Shown here one piece after another: positions 1 through 6,197 of a DNA stretch of 7,869 bases. The notes beneath the pieces are model-generated. The model saw only the letters and a list, made by a program, of their open reading frames with translations. It made no database searches and had not been told where the DNA came from. This DNA is from an uncultured bacterium (GTDB lineage Bacteria > Actinomycetota > Coriobacteriia > Coriobacteriales > Coriobacteriaceae): positions 1-7,869 of the forward strand of contig CAJMSO010000077.1 of NCBI GenBank assembly GCA_905216075.1. Reading direction: 5' to 3'. The stretch's first letter is position 1, and every line of letters starts with the position of its first letter. The translations under genes and the position numbers were made by a program.

Positions 1-263
1 AAGTATCGACCGTGCTCGACTCGATGACGCCGGGCAATATTGTGCTGCTCACCGATAGCGATGAATGCGCCGAGCAGACGCTCGAGGCGCTGCCGCAGAT
101 TATCGATGGTCTTGTCGCCGACGGCTACAAGATCGTGACGCTCAGCGAGCTGGTCAAGACAGACACGGCATTGAGCAAAAAGCTCACCTCGCTCACCAAG
201 GTTTCCATGCCCAAAAACGCCGTGTTCCCCCAACTCCCCGAGGACGACGACACCACAGAGTAG
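1..263 (+). CDS. Polysaccharide deacetylase (NodB homology domain), C-terminal part only
   Basis: Only the last 86 or so residues are visible; the reading frame is open from the left edge and ends at TAG 261-263. The visible part matches the end of a NodB-type deacetylase fold: a G-N-I-V-L-L strand, then a helix containing EALPQIIDGL, then DGYKIVTLSEL. This is the usual last strand, helix and strand of carbohydrate esterase family 4 enzymes, which remove N-acetyl groups from peptidoglycan or other glycans outside the membrane. After the fold there is a tail of about 35 residues ending in an acidic run (PEDDDTTE). One oddity: the position that normally reads L-x-H (the catalytic histidine motif near the C-terminus) reads L-L-T-D here. 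The enzyme may therefore be divergent or inactive, but the other catalytic motifs lie outside the window. The family is clear; substrate and activity are unknown. Confidence 0.8.
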   Translation, partial: VSTVLDSMTPGNIVLLTDSDECAEQTLEALPQIIDGLVADGYKIVTLSELVKTDTALSKKLTSLTKVSMPKNAVFPQLPEDDDTTE

Positions 264-415
264 TCATCGGGGACGTGCTTAAACGACTGGTCGTTTAGGG
301 CGGTCTTAATCGCTTTGTCCCACTGTGCTCATCCGGCTCTATGTCACGGATACGTCAGCGTTTGGTACGCCTGCAATGTGCAGCGCATAAATTCGGTGCC
401 GCAGCGCGATGCTGA
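264..415. other. Non-coding stretch upstream of the Mg-transport operon promoter
   Basis: No convincing gene is seen here; the short open frames lack ribosome binding sites and family resemblance. Besides the inverted repeat at 280-297 it holds a small dyad, CTGCA-ATG-TGCAG, at 371-383, and the left half (CCGCAG, 399-404) of a dyad whose right half (CTGCGG, 427-432) lies at the predicted transcription start. These two flank the promoter -10 element and could be regulator sites, but dyads this short occur by chance in GC-rich DNA. Confidence 0.35.
280..297. repeat. Inverted repeat TAAACGA-N4-TCGTTTA after the deacetylase gene
   Basis: Seven-base perfect arms flank a CTGG centre, 17 bases after the deacetylase stop codon. 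As RNA it would form a hairpin of up to 9 bp if C278-G299 and U279-G298 also pair. The sequence after it (301-320) is only moderately T-rich and has no clean T-tract, so it is a weak terminator candidate. A dyad of this size could equally be an operator for a dimeric repressor. I cannot decide between the two. Confidence 0.4.
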
Positions 416-424
416 TGCTATAGT
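416..424 (+). promoter_or_regulatory. Extended -10 promoter for the MgtE-like/NRMT operon
   Basis: TGCTATAGT contains TATAGT (5 of 6 to TATAAT) preceded by the TG of an extended -10 element. No good -35 hexamer is seen 16-18 bp upstream, which extended -10 promoters can tolerate. Transcription would begin near G431. That leaves a leader of about 207 nt before the TTG start at 638, beginning just before the structured region at 436. Confidence 0.5.
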
Positions 425-430
425 TACTGC

Positions 431-545
431 GGTTAATGAGGGTCAAGAGAAAGGTTACAGGTGAAATCCAAACCTCGACCATACAGTCGATGACCCCATG
501 CAGGTGCTTTCTGCGCGTGCACGGGGTGTGAGCGCCGAGCGGCGT
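431..545 (+). promoter_or_regulatory. Structured 5' leader with two competing folds (riboswitch-like candidate)
   Basis: Fold A: 436-445 pairs with 491-499 (9 bp, A439 bulged) and encloses two hairpins, 452-456/471-475 (AGGTT/AACCT) and 476-479/486-489 (CGAC/GTCG), giving a compact three-way junction. Fold B: 493-507 pairs with 513-527 (13 bp including one G-U, with A-C and G-G mismatches and a TTTCT loop). Both folds use 493-499, so they exclude each other, as in many metabolite- or ion-responsive leaders. A GC hairpin follows at 533-544 (CGCC-GAGC-GGCG). No T-tract follows any hairpin, so intrinsic termination is unlikely; control at translation or through Rho would fit better. The context (operon for a probable Mg2+ transporter) suggests ion sensing. 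Known magnesium leaders are the M-box (ykoK) type. Short strings here, GTTAATGAGG and CCATACAGT, recall M-box segments, but the element is much too short to match what I remember of it. Pairings were found by eye, without energy calculation. Confidence 0.45.
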
Positions 546-624
546 GCCGCCCGCGCATGCGTATACATATCTAAAAGTCCACGGATTGCGCGCCGGCATG
601 GTCACGCGGTCCGCAGGAATAATG

Positions 625-654
625 ATGGGGAGCACCATTGAATTATCTGAGTGA
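625..654 (+). CDS. Possible tiny upstream ORF overlapping the start of the MgtE-like gene
   Basis: ATG at 625 (with another ATG at 622) opens a 9-codon frame, MGSTIELSE, that stops at TGA 652-654. AGGA at 615-618 sits 6 nt before ATG 625, a normal ribosome binding distance. The frame overlaps the TTG start at 638 out of phase, so its translation could compete with or couple to that of the downstream gene. It may also be chance, or a sign of a one-base difference that separates a former ATG start from the gene. Weak evidence. Confidence 0.2.
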   Translation: MGSTIELSE

Positions 655-2482
655 GATGCTCAAACTGCCGGTCTTGGACGTCGACGGCGAAAAGCTCGGC
701 GTGGTTAACGATTTTGGCATTGCAACCGGAGAAGTTTTTCCGCACGTGACGTCGCTCGCGTTCCGTGGTCCCGGCAAGACGCCGTTTATGATCAGCTGGC
801 GCAAATGGGTCGACCGTATCGACGAGACGGGCGTACACCTTAAGTCGCCGGCCACCGAAATCCGTTTTTCGTACCTGCAGCCGACCGAACTTTTGCTCGC
901 GCGCGACGTGCTCAACAAGCAGATTGTCGACACGCAGGGCATGAAGGTCGTGCGCGTAAACGACATCAAGTTTTCCATGTCGGGCGAAAATCAGCTGCGT
1001 CTGCTGGGTGCCGAGGTTGGCGCCCGCGGTCTGCTGCGTGCAATCAGCCCCACACTCGAGCACGTTGTCGAGGGCTTTATGAAGCACCTGGGCAAACCGC
1101 TCGGCGAGGACATCATCGCCTGGTCCTACATGGACCTGCTCGACCGTTCGACTAAAAACATCCAGCTTTCGGTGTCGCACAAGACGCTTGGCGAGCTGCA
1201 TCCTGCTGACATCGCCGACATCATCGAGCAGCTCGACCCGCGCCTGCGTGCGCAGGTGTTCGCACAGCTCGACACGGCACAGGCCGCCGAGGCCATCTCG
1301 GAGTTCGACGACGACGAGCTTATGACCGAGATGCTCGAGGGCCTGTCCGATACGGACGCATCGTCGATGCTGGCCATGATGGACCCGGACGACGCCGCCG
1401 ACCTGATCGACGAGCTCGATTACGAGAAGGCCGAGAAGCTTCTGCGCCTGATGGGCGTTCAGGAGGAGAAGGCGATTCGTAACCTGCTGGGCTATGAGGA
1501 CAACACCGCCGGCCGTATCATGACCTCGGAGTTTGTCTCCCTGCCCGCCACGGCGACGGTCGCTGACGCCATCGAGGCGATCCGCAAGCTCGATGAGGAC
1601 TTCGAGAGCGTCTACTACGTCTATACCGAGGACCCGAACGGCATGCTCACCGGCGTCCTTTCGCTGCGCACGCTCATCGTGGCCGACCGCGATGCCACGC
1701 TGGGCCAGCTGGCCTATCGCGACCTGGTTTATGTGTCGCCCGACGATGACCAGGAAGACGTAACGGACGAGATGACCAAGTACGACCTGGTCGCCATCCC
1801 CGTTTGCGACGAGAACCGTCATATTTTGGGTATCGTGACCTTTGACGACGCCATGGACGTTATCGCCGAGGAGCACCAGGAGGACCTGCAGATCGCAGGC
1901 GTCGGTTCGGGCGATAGCGCGTCCGACGACTCGACGAATGTGCTTAGCTGGTTTGTGCATCGCCAGTACTGGGTTGTCGTGTGGGGCATTGCCTCGTGCA
2001 TCATGGCAACAGTGCTGGGGACGGCCCTGGGCTCCGCGCATCTGGTGGTGTTTCCCATGTGCGCCATGCCGCTCGTGTTGCTGGCTGCCTCGCGTATGGT
2101 GTCGTTCGTCAAGAACTACTTCCTGGAGTACGACGGCCATGACGATGAGCCCAAGCCGTATCTGGGGTTCTTCTTCCAGAGCACGGGCATGGGCCTGATT
2201 CTGTCGCTCGTGACCTACCTGTGCGCCCAGCTGGTGCGCACCGCCGCATTCCCCGACGCGCCCATGTTTGAGGAGCAGCTCTTTACCGGCTGCTTTAACA
2301 TTGCGGCCATCGTCTGCCTGATTGGCAACATGAGCGCCGTGATTTACCTGATGGTGCTGTTCTGGCGTGACGAGCACGACCTCAATACGTCGGGTACCGC
2401 CATGAACGTTATTGCCGTCATGATCTCATGCGTGGCGTACTGCATCGCCGCGGTGCTGCTCACCATGTCGGTCATGGGGTAG
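638..2482 (+). CDS. MgtE-like protein: PRC barrels, MgtE N-domain, CBS pair, divergent membrane domain
   Basis: 614 residues. Order: two PRC-barrel-like segments (about 1-80 and 85-135); an Asp/Glu-rich helical MgtE N-domain (about 185-290, with LHPADIADIIEQLDP and DPDDAADLIDELD); two CBS domains (about 291-350 and 360-412, starting at AGRIMTSEF and ending with ILGIVTFDDAMDVI); then about five hydrophobic helices (roughly 441-466, 468-492, 510-533, 549-576, 586-612). In MgtE channels the N and CBS domains bind cytoplasmic Mg2+ and close the pore. Here the membrane part lacks the conserved GGN-x-GxQ-type motif, and no acidic residue lies inside the helices, including the last one, where MgtE has its pore aspartate. 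I infer a sensor or regulator for the transporter encoded 8 bp downstream rather than a channel. The TTG start is chosen because GGGGAG (627-632) lies 5 nt before it and the frame is closed by TGA at 623; ATG 656 is the alternative. Length exceeds ordinary MgtE (about 450) because of the PRC part. Annotation pipelines would probably call it mgtE. Confidence 0.85.
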   Translation: MNYLSEMLKLPVLDVDGEKLGVVNDFGIATGEVFPHVTSLAFRGPGKTPFMISWRKWVDRIDETGVHLKSPATEIRFSYLQPTELLLARDVLNKQIVDTQGMKVVRVNDIKFSMSGENQLRLLGAEVGARGLLRAISPTLEHVVEGFMKHLGKPLGEDIIAWSYMDLLDRSTKNIQLSVSHKTLGELHPADIADIIEQLDPRLRAQVFAQLDTAQAAEAISEFDDDELMTEMLEGLSDTDASSMLAMMDPDDAADLIDELDYEKAEKLLRLMGVQEEKAIRNLLGYEDNTAGRIMTSEFVSLPATATVADAIEAIRKLDEDFESVYYVYTEDPNGMLTGVLSLRTLIVADRDATLGQLAYRDLVYVSPDDDQEDVTDEMTKYDLVAIPVCDENRHILGIVTFDDAMDVIAEEHQEDLQIAGVGSGDSASDDSTNVLSWFVHRQYWVVVWGIASCIMATVLGTALGSAHLVVFPMCAMPLVLLAASRMVSFVKNYFLEYDGHDDEPKPYLGFFFQSTGMGLILSLVTYLCAQLVRTAAFPDAPMFEEQLFTGCFNIAAIVCLIGNMSAVIYLMVLFWRDEHDLNTSGTAMNVIAVMISCVAYCIAAVLLTMSVMG

Positions 2483-2490
2483 GTGGTCGC

Positions 2491-3753
2491 GTGCAAAACA
2501 CGAAGCAAAAGGCGAGCACCAAGCAAAAGCTGACCATCGCGGCCATCTTTGGAGCCATGGGCCCCGGTCTTCTGGCGGCGCTTTCGGGTAACGACGCCGG
2601 CGGCATCGCCACGTATTCCAGCGCCGGTGCCAGCTATGGCTACAAGATGCTGTGGATGCTTCCCGTCATGACCGTGCTGCTTATCGTGACGCAGGAGACC
2701 GCGGCGCGCTGCGGATGCGTCACGGGTAAGGGCCTGGCGTCGCTCATTCGCGAGCGCTTTGGCGTGCGCAGGAGCGTGCTGGCCATGGCGGCGCTGCTGA
2801 TCGCCAACACGGCCGTGACCATCTCGGAGTTTGCGGGTATCGCGAGCGGCCTTGCCCTCTTTGGCGTGCCGGCGAGCATCTCGGTGCCGCTGGTGGCGCT
2901 GCTGGTTTGGATGCTTACCATGTCGGGCAGCTTCCAGCGCATCGAGAAGATTCTGCTGCTGGTGAGCTGCGTGTTTGTGACCTACATCGTCGCTGCATTT
3001 ATGGCTGGTCCCAGCTGGGGCGAGGTGGCGGTCGACCTGGTTGTGCCCAACATCCAAAACGACCCCAGTTACGTGTCGCTTGTGGTCGCAACGATCGGCA
3101 CCACCATCGCGCCGTGGATGATCTTCTTGGCGCAGAACAACGTGGTCGATAAGAATGCGGGTGAGGACGATATCGTGCTGCAGCGCATTGATACCGTGAG
3201 CGGCTCGATCGCCGCCGATGTCATTGCCGGCTTTATTATCATAACGACCGGTACGGTACTGTTCCCCGCGGGCATTCAGATCAGCGATGCTGCCGACGCC
3301 GCCCGCGCATTGGAGCCCATCGCGGGCCAGTGGTCCACGGTGCTGTTTGCCTCGGGCCTGGTCGCGGCGAGCTTCTTGGCCGCCTGCGTGCTGCCGGGCG
3401 TTACGTCCAGCGCTATCTGCGAGGCATTTGGCTGGGAGCGCGGTGCCGATCGCAGCTGGGACGAGGCCCCGGTCTACCGCGGCATTATTACGGCCATCAT
3501 TGGCATCTCTGCCATGCTGGTGCTCATGCCCGGCGTCGACCTGTTCCAGATTATGATGACCTCGCAGGTCATCAACGGCGTGCTTTTGCCTGTGGTCCTG
3601 GTGTTCCAGGTGCTTATTGCCGCTGATCGACACATTATGGGCGCCAACCGCAACGGCCGTGTGTGGAATGTGCTCACGTGGGCGACTATCGGTGTGATTA
3701 CGGTGCTGACGGTCGTCATGTTTGTTCTGCAAGCGATGGGCTACAGCGCGTAG
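2491..3753 (+). CDS. NRAMP-related divalent metal transporter, NRMT (Mg2+/Mn2+) type
   Basis: 420 residues, almost all membrane helices, of the SLC11/NRAMP fold (LeuT-like, about 11 helices). The start of the fold is clear: GPGLLAALSG, then the unwound part of helix 1, then ATYSSAGASYGYKMLW and ETAARCGCVTGKGLA, all matching classical MntH. The metal site differs. Helix 1 reads D35-A-G-G38 where MntH has D-P-G-N, and helix 6 reads I-A207-P-W-M where MntH has V-M-P-H-N. Replacement of the metal-binding Asn and of the selectivity Met is typical of NRMTs, the clade reported to carry Mg2+ and Mn2+ without proton coupling (Eggerthella lenta) and earlier shown as an Mg2+ transporter (NrmT) in Clostridium. 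GTG 2491 is chosen as start because AGGTGG (2481-2486) precedes it and the protein then begins just before the first helix; an earlier in-frame ATG (2428) would overlap the upstream gene and add a non-family sequence. Only 8 bp separate it from that gene, so the two are co-transcribed and probably translationally coupled. A terminator follows. Confidence 0.88.
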   Translation: MQNTKQKASTKQKLTIAAIFGAMGPGLLAALSGNDAGGIATYSSAGASYGYKMLWMLPVMTVLLIVTQETAARCGCVTGKGLASLIRERFGVRRSVLAMAALLIANTAVTISEFAGIASGLALFGVPASISVPLVALLVWMLTMSGSFQRIEKILLLVSCVFVTYIVAAFMAGPSWGEVAVDLVVPNIQNDPSYVSLVVATIGTTIAPWMIFLAQNNVVDKNAGEDDIVLQRIDTVSGSIAADVIAGFIIITTGTVLFPAGIQISDAADAARALEPIAGQWSTVLFASGLVAASFLAACVLPGVTSSAICEAFGWERGADRSWDEAPVYRGIITAIIGISAMLVLMPGVDLFQIMMTSQVINGVLLPVVLVFQVLIAADRHIMGANRNGRVWNVLTWATIGVITVLTVVMFVLQAMGYSA

Positions 3754-3770
3754 CGCTTCTTTTGGACTCT

Positions 3771-3808
3771 AAACAGGTCACCGCCATGGGCTGCGGCCTG
3801 TTTTTTTT
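3771..3808 (+). terminator. Rho-independent terminator of the Mg-transport operon
   Basis: AAACAGG (3771-3777) pairs perfectly with CCTGTTT (3797-3803). The stem extends inward with GC pairs and mismatches to a CC-ATG-GG tip, and eight T's follow at 3801-3808. It lies 17 bases after the NRMT stop codon. On the minus strand no T-tract follows the hairpin, so it acts in one direction and does not obviously serve the convergent acyltransferase gene. Confidence 0.9.
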
Positions 3809-3887
3809 GCCCACGGCCTCTCGGAATCGGCTCGAAAAGAGCGATTTTGGGTTGTTTGCTGCGGGTGGAAGCAGATTTGGCTGCGCG

Positions 3888-6104
3888 TTACTTGTCGGTG
3901 CCTAGCTTGTGCGGTTTATAGGCGAGGGCGCTGACGAGTGCATCGGCAGCGGATTTGACAGCCGCCGGCTGCGGATCGTTAACGTGATCCTCGGGATGCA
4001 CGGGCAGGTCCTTCTTGACGGCATCGTGGATCAGGTTGAGGTACTCGGCTACGCCGGCGGCCGACAGGTGCGTGCCGTCGCCGTCGAACAGATCATTGCG
4101 GTTGGCACTATATCCGTACCAGTCGATAACGCGTACATTCTTGTAGCGCGTGGCGGCGTTGGCGATAGCCTGGTTCGTGGACCCGACCCACGGCTGCGGG
4201 CTACGCGTATTTACAAATACGACAATACGCTGCTCGCCGGCGTCGGCCATGATCGCGTCGACCTGGGCGTCCGTTACCAAACCGTTGGTGCCCAGGGCAA
4301 AGACCACGATCTTGCCGGCAAGGTTCTGCTGGATATAGCCCTCAAATGCCGCGCGGCCCGAATCAAACTGGCGGCCCTTTTCGGCATCGATATGGCTGTG
4401 CGGGAACACACCGTCAAAGGAATCAACGGCGCGCAGCGACACGGAGTCACCGATCATCAACAGGTCGTAGGAGCCATCGGGGAAGCCATCGTTGTCCTTG
4501 TCGGTGTCGTCGGCCGCCTGCTGGTCGGTGGGCGCGGTGTTTTTGGCTTCCTTGTTCAGAACCTCGGCGCCCTCGCCGCTCAGCGCAGACGTCTCGGGCA
4601 CAAAGACCAGGTCGCCCAGTGCAACGACCAACACGACAGTGCAGGCTGCGCAGACAGGGACGTGCGCGCGTGCCCAGTTGGCGGGCGTGGTGGTGCCATC
4701 GCGGAATTCGGCGACGGTGCGGCCGAAGGCGCCCTTCCTAAACGGTGTTTCGATAAAGCGATAGGAGCACTCGGCTACGGCGACCACCACAAGTACCTGC
4801 AAGATGTACTGCCACCAGGGCGTATCGTTGATGTTGGCGACCGGGTTCATGAGCAACAGCAGCGGATAGTGCCACAGGTAGATGCTGTACGAGCGTTTGC
4901 CAATCCACACGAGCGGCTCGGCGGACAGCGCGCGGGCAACCATTCCCTGGGGCTGCACGCAGGCCGCGATGACCATGAGCGTGAGGATGGAGCATAACAG
5001 CGTGCCGCCGCGATACTGAAACGCGGTGTAGCCGTTGGTGAGCGCGACCATGGCGGCAAGGCCAACCAGACCCACGACGCCCAACACATCGATGGATGTG
5101 GGCGAGGACCAAAAGCGCACGAGGGCGCTCGGCTGTGCCGGGGCGGTATCGGCTGATTCGTCGACCTTCTTGCCAGGCTTGCCCTCGGCGTTCTTGCCGT
5201 GCTTGGCGGCGCCAGCCAGGCGATTGAGTCCCAAACGATGCGCGAGGCGCACCGGCGCCAGATCGCGATCGGGGATAAAGGCCATCCAGGCACCCAGCAG
5301 CAGCGAGAACACGCGGGTGTCGGTGCCGTAGTACACGCGGCTGGGGTCGGCGGCAGGGTTGTAAAGCACCATCATGGCGAGGGCAGATACCGCGGCAAGG
5401 CCCAGAACCACGCGGCGCGTGTTGGGCTTGCTCACATGCATGGATACCATGGCAAACAGCAGTGGCGGCCAAATCAGGTAGAACTGTTCCTCGATGGCAA
5501 GCGACCAAAAGTGCGTGAGCGGCGAGGGGTCGCCCAGAGCATTGAAGTACGAGACGTTTTGGGCAATCTGCCACCAGTTGTTGAAGAACAACAGCGACGG
5601 CAGGATGTCGGGGCGCATCTTGGTGAGCATCACGTGGTTAAAGATGGTGCACAGCGCGCAGGTCACGAACACTACCGTTACCACGGCGGGGACTAGGCGA
5701 CGGATGCGGCGAATCCAGAAGCTCTTAAGGTCGATGCGGCCGGTCTTAGCGACTTCGTTGAGCAGCAAGCGCGTGATCAGATAGCCCGAAAGCACAAAGA
5801 AGATCGTGACGCCGAGCAGGCCGCCCTGAGCCCACGTGAGGTTGAGGTGATAGAGCACCACTGCGACGACGGCAAGCGTGCGCAGGCCGTCGAGGGCGGG
5901 GATATAGCGAGATTTGGGGCGCGTGGGCGCCTGTTCTTTTGCGGCGCTGTTGGTGCGATCACCCTTGTTGGCGGGCACGCGATGAGAGCCTGCGGCGCGG
6001 CGCGGCTCGGTGGCTTGTCGGTTAGCGCGCGAACGTTCGTGCGTCGCTCGTTGATCGCTCGCGTGGCGTGAGCTGCGTGAGCTCGATCGCGGGAATTGTT
6101 CCAT
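3888..6104 (-). CDS. OatA-like O-acyltransferase: acyltransferase-3 membrane domain plus SGNH domain
   Basis: 738 residues. Residues 1-66 are a basic Ser/Arg-rich, probably disordered cytoplasmic tail. From about 67 to 455 lies an acyltransferase family 3 domain with IPALDGLRTLAVV, the conserved His86 (LYH), FFVLSGYLITR, the RIRR cluster at 132-136 and SLAIEEQFYLIWP (E205/E206). A further helix (about 482-502) leads out of the membrane. Residues 545-700 form an SGNH esterase-like domain: G552-D-S554 (block I), GRQ at 577-579 (block II), G605-T-N607-G (block III) and D676-G-T-H679 (catalytic Asp/His), the pattern of OatA peptidoglycan O-acetyltransferases. The membrane domain would pass acetyl groups outward and the SGNH domain transfer them to a glycan, probably muramic acid, giving lysozyme resistance; other acceptors are possible. 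The linker holds D535-K-D-N-D-G-F-P-D543, a calcium-loop pattern. Start: only ATG 6104 is in phase near the N-terminus; its upstream GGATGAAG is a weak ribosome site. It stands alone and faces the NRMT operon. Confidence 0.88.
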   Translation of the reverse strand: MEQFPRSSSRSSRHASDQRATHERSRANRQATEPRRAAGSHRVPANKGDRTNSAAKEQAPTRPKSRYIPALDGLRTLAVVAVVLYHLNLTWAQGGLLGVTIFFVLSGYLITRLLLNEVAKTGRIDLKSFWIRRIRRLVPAVVTVVFVTCALCTIFNHVMLTKMRPDILPSLLFFNNWWQIAQNVSYFNALGDPSPLTHFWSLAIEEQFYLIWPPLLFAMVSMHVSKPNTRRVVLGLAAVSALAMMVLYNPAADPSRVYYGTDTRVFSLLLGAWMAFIPDRDLAPVRLAHRLGLNRLAGAAKHGKNAEGKPGKKVDESADTAPAQPSALVRFWSSPTSIDVLGVVGLVGLAAMVALTNGYTAFQYRGGTLLCSILTLMVIAACVQPQGMVARALSAEPLVWIGKRSYSIYLWHYPLLLLMNPVANINDTPWWQYILQVLVVVAVAECSYRFIETPFRKGAFGRTVAEFRDGTTTPANWARAHVPVCAACTVVLVVALGDLVFVPETSALSGEGAEVLNKEAKNTAPTDQQAADDTDKDNDGFPDGSYDLLMIGDSVSLRAVDSFDGVFPHSHIDAEKGRQFDSGRAAFEGYIQQNLAGKIVVFALGTNGLVTDAQVDAIMADAGEQRIVVFVNTRSPQPWVGSTNQAIANAATRYKNVRVIDWYGYSANRNDLFDGDGTHLSAAGVAEYLNLIHDAVKKDLPVHPEDHVNDPQPAAVKSAADALVSALAYKPHKLGTDK

Positions 6105-6143
6105 AAAACTTCATCCAATGACGAGAATAATCAGCACGCCTTC

Positions 6144-6149
6144 ATTGTA
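6144..6149 (-). promoter_or_regulatory. Possible -10 element for the acyltransferase gene
   Basis: On the minus strand the hexamer reads TACAAT (5 of 6 to consensus), about 40 nt upstream of the acyltransferase start codon. I found no good -35 at 16-18 bp, so this is tentative. Confidence 0.3.
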
Positions 6150-6168
6150 GCCGCCTGCTCCTGTGAAT

Positions 6169-6187
6169 GCTTGCTGCCGGTGCAAGC
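6169..6187. repeat. Inverted repeat GCTTGC-N7-GCAAGC between divergent genes
   Basis: Perfect 6-bp arms around TGCCGGT, upstream of the -35 of the ribokinase promoter and in the upstream part of the acyltransferase promoter region. It could bind a regulator. Nothing in the sequence identifies which. Confidence 0.35.
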
Positions 6188-6197
6188 TCAAGCGCGC

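Noticed and set aside
411..470. Hammerhead ribozyme core (CTGATG followed by GAAA)
   Set aside because: The CTGATGA core is incomplete (CTGATGC), and the required stem and cleavage-site arrangement is not present.
431..499. M-box (ykoK) magnesium riboswitch
   Set aside because: GTTAATGAGG and CCATACAGT recall M-box segments, but they lie only about 50 nt apart, against well over 100 nt in the M-box, and the conserved middle segments are not seen. Rejected by eye only; an Infernal search would decide.
452..550. Cobalamin riboswitch
   Set aside because: GGTGAAATCC and the downstream GAGC-hairpin-GCC resemble parts of it, but the GCCACTG box and the AGCCAGGAGACC segment are missing.
562..570. 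Second promoter -10 (TATACA) in the leader
   Set aside because: There is no -35 or extended -10 TG at a proper distance. It is an AT-rich patch only, although it could be a minor start.
602..2377. 591-residue open frame on the minus strand opposite the MgtE-like gene
   Set aside because: The translation is rich in His, Gly, Arg and Val and resembles no family. It is a shadow of the opposite gene, produced by GC-rich codon use.
2344..3732. 462-residue open frame on the minus strand opposite the NRMT gene
   Set aside because: Low-complexity His/Arg/Asp composition with no membrane or domain pattern. The plus-strand NRAMP match is clear, so this is a shadow.
3830..3884. Terminator for the minus-strand acyltransferase gene
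   Set aside because: Only 4-bp hairpins (3830-3842 and 3871-3884) without a T-tract in that direction; not enough to call.
3909..4997. 362-residue open frame on the plus strand opposite the acyltransferase
   Set aside because: No family features and no ribosome site. The minus-strand frame has complete acyltransferase and SGNH motifs.
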